Assembly: GCA_963629395.1 (NCBI GenBank)
Contig: CAVGIV010000004.1
Span: 1 to 64,000, forward strand
DNA: 64,000 nt
From: CAG-791 sp963629395
GTDB lineage: Bacteria; Bacillota; Clostridia; Lachnospirales; Lachnospiraceae
Direction: 5' to 3'
Shown here: positions 60,086 through 64,000 of the stretch, piece by piece
Layout: every line of letters starts with the position of its first letter
Numbering within the stretch: position 1 is the stretch's first letter
The notes under the pieces: model-generated
What the model saw: only the letters and a program-made list of their open reading frames with translations
Databases searched by the model: none
What the model was told of the DNA's origin: nothing
Translations under genes and position numbers: made by a program

Positions 60086-60957
60086 TGCATGCGGCGCACA
60101 ATTTGGAAAATGACCTCCCTTGTACTGCGAGCAGTCAGGAAGATGCCTCTCGCACGATGGAAGAGGCTGTAACTTCTATTCTGACCGATTTGAACCGGCA
60201 GCGCATCGGCATCGGCATGCAGATGGAAAAGTCCACACATGCCATTCTCAAAAACTACAAGGATCCGGATCCTTCCCATCAGGAGGTGCCGGTTGGGAAT
60301 TATATCGCCGATCTTTGCGATCCGGCTGCGCACACAATTACCGAAATACAGACAGCGAATTTCGGCGCCATGAAGGAGAAACTGACCGCCTTTCTAAAGG
60401 ACTACCAGGTTACCATTGTGCATCCCATTCCGCACCGAAAGACCGTCTGCTGGATTGATCCGTCGACGGGCGAGATCTGCGCAGAAAATTCTTCGCATTT
60501 TATCGGCAGCTTTTACGAGGTCTTCCGCGAGCTGGCCAAGATCGAAGCCTTCCTGACCGATCCCAACCTCGTGATTGAGCCCATCCTTCTGGACCTGAAG
60601 GAGTACCGCATGCAGGACGGATGGGGGAGCGGCGGCAAACGCGGCTCGCACCGGTTTGACCGCATTCCTTCCGGGATTTATGATGATCTGGTTCTTAAAA
60701 AGCCGGAGGATTATGCCGTATTTTTGCCGCAGGGAGATCTTGCGGGAGCCCTGCCGGATCCGTTCACGACCAAGGATCTGGAGCGTATTGTCGGCATTCA
60801 CAGGAAATCGCTTCAGTACTCCGGCGTGCTGCGCGTCCTGACAACGCTGGGCGTAACCGAGCGCGTTGGCATGACGAAAAGCCGTGCGTACCAGTACCGC
60901 ATACGGATCCCCAATGAGACCGGGCGGGACTTTTGCCGGAGCAGGCGCAGGAAATGA
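60085..60957 (+). CDS. Uncharacterised protein, possible PD-(D/E)XK-like nuclease with C-terminal winged helix
   Basis: I do not recognise a named family. The 290-residue product has an N-terminal region with the pattern E48 in a helix, GNYIAD (D76) and TEIQT (E87, Q89), which resembles the E...D...ExK arrangement of PD-(D/E)XK nucleases, with Gln in place of Lys. The C-terminal part (about 225-275) looks like a winged helix (FTTKDLERIVGIHRKSLQ, GMTKSRAYQYRIR). It begins at the last base of the DUF5662 stop. It has no membrane segment. Confidence 0.5.
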   Translation: MHAAHNLENDLPCTASSQEDASRTMEEAVTSILTDLNRQRIGIGMQMEKSTHAILKNYKDPDPSHQEVPVGNYIADLCDPAAHTITEIQTANFGAMKEKLTAFLKDYQVTIVHPIPHRKTVCWIDPSTGEICAENSSHFIGSFYEVFRELAKIEAFLTDPNLVIEPILLDLKEYRMQDGWGSGGKRGSHRFDRIPSGIYDDLVLKKPEDYAVFLPQGDLAGALPDPFTTKDLERIVGIHRKSLQYSGVLRVLTTLGVTERVGMTKSRAYQYRIRIPNETGRDFCRSRRRK

Positions 60958-61030
60958 TGTCTTTCGAAAAAATGTCCGGCTGGAGCGACGGGACAATAAC
61001 CCAGCAAGTATCATAAGGAGACTACAACCC

Positions 61031-62284
61031 ATGGCAGTCATACATTTTGATCAGGAACACATGACAGAGCGGTTTGTCCGCTATGCCGGTATCTATACTC
61101 AGTCCAAGGAAGGCGTTCCGGATACGCCTTCTACCCCCTGCCAGTTCGATCTGGCAAGGCTCCTGCAGCAAGAGCTCCAGGAGATGGGCGCTTCTGAGGT
61201 CTATCTGGACGAGGAGAAGTGCTACGTCTATGCGACCATTCCCGCCTCCATACCAAAGGCGCCGCAGGAGCTTCTTGCGGCCAGAAAAGATGCCGTTTTA
61301 AAGCGTCGCGAGAATCTCGCACCCATCATTGGTCTTGCGGCGCATATGGATACCTCTGCTGCGGTTGATGCCAGCAGTCATCCGTTCATTCATCCGCAGG
61401 TTACGCGCGATGAGGAGGGCAATGCCATCATTACATCGGATGGCACGACGGTGCTCGGCGGCGATGATAAGGCCGGCGTCACACAGATTATGGAGGTCGC
61501 TGCTTTCCTCTTGCAGCATCCGGAGATCGCCCATGGAACGATTCGCATCATGTTTACGCCGGATGAAGAGGTTGGCAACGGAACGCTTCACATGGACCAG
61601 AGCCGCTTTGCCGTGGACTATGCCTACACCATTGACGGCGGCGGAGCCGGGGAGCTTGAGTATGAGAACTTCAATGCAGCCTCGGCATTCATTGACATTC
61701 AGGGTGTTTCCACACATCCGGGAAGTGCAAAGGATACGATGATCAACGCACTTCTCCTTGCCATGGAGCTCCAGAGCCTTCTCCCGCAGGCGGAGCGTCC
61801 GGAAACTACTGAGGGGTATGAGGGCTTCTATCACCTGGAGGGACTTTCCGGAACGGCCGATGAGGCCCACATGGAATACATCATTCGTGACCATGACCGG
61901 AGCAGCTTTGAGGCACGCAAGCTCGTAATGAAGGAAGCGGCTTTGGCCATTCAAAAGCGTTATCCAAGGGCGCAGATTGTCTGCAGGGTTGAAGATTCCT
62001 ATTACAACATGGCCGAAAAAATAAAGCCCCACATGCACCTGGTGGAGAATGCCGTTCATGCCATGGAGGCCATCGGCGTAACTCCCTGCGTGCAGCCGAT
62101 CCGCGGCGGCACGGACGGTGCCCGGATGAGCTTTATGGGAATTCCGTGCCCCAACCTTTTCACAGGAGCCTACAAGTATCACAGCAAGAAAGAGTACGTG
62201 CTTGCAAAGGAAATGGTGCTCGGCGCCGAGACCGTTCTGCGCATTCTCAATGCGTATGCAGCCTATACTCTGGATGAGGAATAA
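61031..62284 (+). CDS. pepT: Peptidase T (tripeptidase, M20 family)
   Basis: The 417-residue product has the metal-site motifs AAHMDTSAAVD, LGGDDKAGV and FTPDEEVGNG. It removes N-terminal residues from tripeptides in the cytosol. AAGGAG lies 10 nt before the ATG at 61031; the upstream open frame overlaps the preceding gene. Confidence 0.94.
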   Translation: MAVIHFDQEHMTERFVRYAGIYTQSKEGVPDTPSTPCQFDLARLLQQELQEMGASEVYLDEEKCYVYATIPASIPKAPQELLAARKDAVLKRRENLAPIIGLAAHMDTSAAVDASSHPFIHPQVTRDEEGNAIITSDGTTVLGGDDKAGVTQIMEVAAFLLQHPEIAHGTIRIMFTPDEEVGNGTLHMDQSRFAVDYAYTIDGGGAGELEYENFNAASAFIDIQGVSTHPGSAKDTMINALLLAMELQSLLPQAERPETTEGYEGFYHLEGLSGTADEAHMEYIIRDHDRSSFEARKLVMKEAALAIQKRYPRAQIVCRVEDSYYNMAEKIKPHMHLVENAVHAMEAIGVTPCVQPIRGGTDGARMSFMGIPCPNLFTGAYKYHSKKEYVLAKEMVLGAETVLRILNAYAAYTLDEE

Positions 62285-62289
62285 ATCAC

Positions 62290-63810
62290 ATGAATGAAAC
62301 TTTAGCAGCTTCAAAAACGCCGCGCGTGCCCGTGCCGGTAAAGCGTCCTCAACAGGAGCGGGAAGCCGCATCCCGGGAGGAGCTTCTGCGGCAAGAGGAG
62401 TATCTTGCCAAATCCAGAATGTACACGGCACAGCTGGCAGGACTTCTGGGAAGAACGCCGACCTTTCATGTCCACAATTTCGGCTGTCAGATGAATGCCC
62501 GGGATGCCGAAAAGCTATCCGGCATTCTTTGTTCCTCCGGCTACAAAGAAATCGATGAGGAGTCGGCGGATTTTGTCATTTACAATACCTGCACAGTCCG
62601 TGACAATGCAGATCAGCATTTCTTCGGACGCCTTGGAAGAGCGGCCCATTATAAGAAATACAATCCCTACATGAAGATTGCTGTCTGCGGCTGCATGACG
62701 CAGGAGGAGAGTGCTGTTGCCAGGATCAAAAAGAGCTATCCGTACGTAGATCTGATCTTCGGCACGCACAATCTTTTCTGCTTCCCCCAGTACCTGTGTG
62801 AGGTATACGAAACCAAAAGCGGCGCCTTTGACGCGAGGGGGCATAAGGTCACGAGCCTTTGGGATGCGACGGATGAAATCGTCGAGGACCTTCCGGTTCA
62901 GCGTAAATACTCCTATAAGTCCGGCATCAACATCATGTTCGGATGTGACAATTACTGCACATACTGCATTGTCCCTTATGTGCGCGGCCATGAGCGAAGC
63001 CGTGAGCCCGGAGACATCCTTAGGGAATGTGAACGGCTTGCTGCCGACGGCGTCGTAGAGGTGATGCTGCTGGGACAGAATGTCAATTCCTACGGACGGG
63101 ATCTGGAAACGAAGTGCTCCTTTGCCGAGCTCCTTGCCGCAGTTTCTGAGGTGAAGGGCATACGGCGCGTCCGCTTTATGACACCGCATCCAAAAGATAT
63201 GGGACGCGACGTTCTGGAGGTCATTCGGGATCATCCGAACATTGCAAGACACATTCATTTCCCTCTGCAGTCCGGATCCAATGAGATTCTGCGCCGAATG
63301 AACCGCCGTTATACCAGGGAAGAGTTTCTCGAGCGTGCAGCCATGATCCGCGAAATCGTGCCGGATGCCGCGATTACGACCGACATCATCGCCGGCTTCC
63401 CGGGCGAGACTGCAAAGGACGCCGACGACACCATTGATGTCATTAAAAAGGTCGCCTTCGACAATGCGTACACCTTCATTTATTCGCCGCGCCAGGGAAC
63501 CCCTGCTGCCTCCATGCCGCAGGTCCCCAAGGAGGAGGTGCAGCAGAACTTTGACCGGATTCTGGCCACTGTGCAGGCCTGCGCAAGGGAGCGTGCCGCA
63601 GAACTTTCCGGACGCACCATGACCGCTCTTGCCGAGGAGGTCGGGACCCAGGATCCGTCCTACATCACCTGCCGTCTTTCAAACAACGTGATCGTACACG
63701 TCAAGGGAGAGGCCTCTATGATCGGACATTTCTATGATGTGCGGCTGGATGAGTGCAAGGGCTTTTATTATTTTGGTACCGTGCTTGGCGAGAACTCCAA
63801 GGGGTACTAA
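62290..63810 (+). CDS. miaB: tRNA-2-methylthio-N6-dimethylallyladenosine synthase
   Basis: The 506-residue product is a methylthiotransferase: UPF0004 domain with HNFGCQMNARDAEK and CGCMTQEE, radical-SAM motif CDNYCTYCIVP, and a C-terminal TRAM domain. It adds a methylthio group to position 37 of certain tRNAs. An N-terminal extension of about 60 residues precedes the first domain. It lies 5 nt after pepT and just before mutS, a common miaB-mutS order. Confidence 0.96.
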   Translation: MNETLAASKTPRVPVPVKRPQQEREAASREELLRQEEYLAKSRMYTAQLAGLLGRTPTFHVHNFGCQMNARDAEKLSGILCSSGYKEIDEESADFVIYNTCTVRDNADQHFFGRLGRAAHYKKYNPYMKIAVCGCMTQEESAVARIKKSYPYVDLIFGTHNLFCFPQYLCEVYETKSGAFDARGHKVTSLWDATDEIVEDLPVQRKYSYKSGINIMFGCDNYCTYCIVPYVRGHERSREPGDILRECERLAADGVVEVMLLGQNVNSYGRDLETKCSFAELLAAVSEVKGIRRVRFMTPHPKDMGRDVLEVIRDHPNIARHIHFPLQSGSNEILRRMNRRYTREEFLERAAMIREIVPDAAITTDIIAGFPGETAKDADDTIDVIKKVAFDNAYTFIYSPRQGTPAASMPQVPKEEVQQNFDRILATVQACARERAAELSGRTMTALAEEVGTQDPSYITCRLSNNVIVHVKGEASMIGHFYDVRLDECKGFYYFGTVLGENSKGY

Positions 63811-63834
63811 CACACAATATAGAAGAGTGATTTT

Positions 63835-64000
63835 ATGTCTTTTCCTAACATTGAAGATGTATCCCCGATGATGCAGGAATATCTGCGCACCAAGGAGCAG
63901 TATCCGGAATGCCTGCTGTTCTACCGGCTGGGCGACTTTTATGAAATGTTCTTCGACGATGCACTGACCGCATCCAAAGAGCTCGAGCTTACCCTCACCG
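63835..64000 (+). CDS. mutS: DNA mismatch repair protein MutS (5' part, cut by window end)
   Basis: The 55 visible codons begin MSFPNIEDVSPMMQEYLRTK and include LLFYRLGDFYEMFFDDA, the conserved N-terminal mismatch-recognition region containing the Phe-x-Glu motif in slightly different context (DFYEMF). The gene runs off the end of the window. The ribosome-binding site is weak (AGAAGAG). Confidence 0.93.
   Translation, partial: MSFPNIEDVSPMMQEYLRTKEQYPECLLFYRLGDFYEMFFDDALTASKELELTLT

Noticed and set aside
1..64000. CRISPR arrays, rRNA operons, transposases, integrases and phage genes
   Set aside because: No regular spaced repeats, rRNA sequence or mobile-element protein signatures were seen; the repeats present are isolated palindromic units.

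Overview
The window reads as the chromosome of a Gram-positive anaerobe of the class Clostridia, most like a Lachnospiraceae member. This is an inference from gene content: a Rex redox regulator, an NfnAB-type transhydrogenase pair, a citrate synthase of the isopropylmalate-synthase fold (Re-citrate synthase type), an FtsK translocase with a long linker, larE/larB, and many core genes typical of that family, on moderately GC-rich DNA. Almost every gene lies on the plus strand. The exceptions are an ABC-F gene, nnr and rex (about 6.2-10.8 kb). I found no phage, insertion sequence, CRISPR array or rRNA. The one tRNA is tRNA-Thr(CGT).

Layout. 0.1-2.2 kb: an EF-G paralogue with altered GTP-binding motifs. 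2.2-5.9 kb: a glutamate-precursor operon of Re-type citrate synthase, a GntR/FCD regulator and NADP-isocitrate dehydrogenase, preceded by a promoter with three TGTATACA boxes. 6.0-10.8 kb, minus strand: ABC-F ATPase, NAD(P)HX repair enzyme, rex. 11.1-19.4 kb: CBS-domain membrane protein, YebC, a small acidic protein, FtsK, FolD and a zinc-ribbon membrane protein. 19.4-28 kb: NfnA/NfnB, PhoH, YbeY, a MOP-type flippase and two flavoproteins. 28-35 kb: ProB, 5-formyl-THF cyclo-ligase, LarE, LarB, a phosphatase, a lactonase-like propeller, AroC, Tgt. 35-41 kb: YajC, LeuB, IlvD, IlvB, an L,D-transpeptidase. 41-48 kb: SerC, SerA, a DUF1015 protein, tRNA-Thr, ArgH, Asd. 48-64 kb: Topo III, a left-handed beta-helix transferase, a membrane-anchored MutS-like ATPase, RNase HI, dUTPase, GltX, a UvrD-type helicase, a degenerate GH13 protein, DUF5662, an unknown protein, PepT, MiaB and the start of MutS.

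The genes fit amino-acid and redox metabolism: citrate synthase plus Icd feed 2-oxoglutarate and NADPH, Nfn balances NADH, NADPH and ferredoxin, and Rex senses NADH/NAD. LeuB, IlvD, IlvB, SerC, SerA, ArgH, Asd, ProB and AroC are single steps of several pathways whose other genes are outside the window.

The most unusual signals are non-coding. The rex gene has a clear minus-strand promoter overlapped by a Rex-box-like palindrome, and its predicted leader folds into a four-way junction of about 170 nt. Two elements of 180-211 nt (5971-6181 and 53563-53742) share a core but have different terminal stems that keep their pairing; each begins at the stop codon of the gene before it. A third repeat family runs into the 3' ends of two unrelated regulator genes (GntR and Rex), giving both the same C-terminal residues GENAT. 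Among proteins, the GH13 debranching-like enzyme that appears to have lost all its catalytic residues, the DUF1015 protein in the serine operon, and the TM-anchored MutS-like ATPase stand out.
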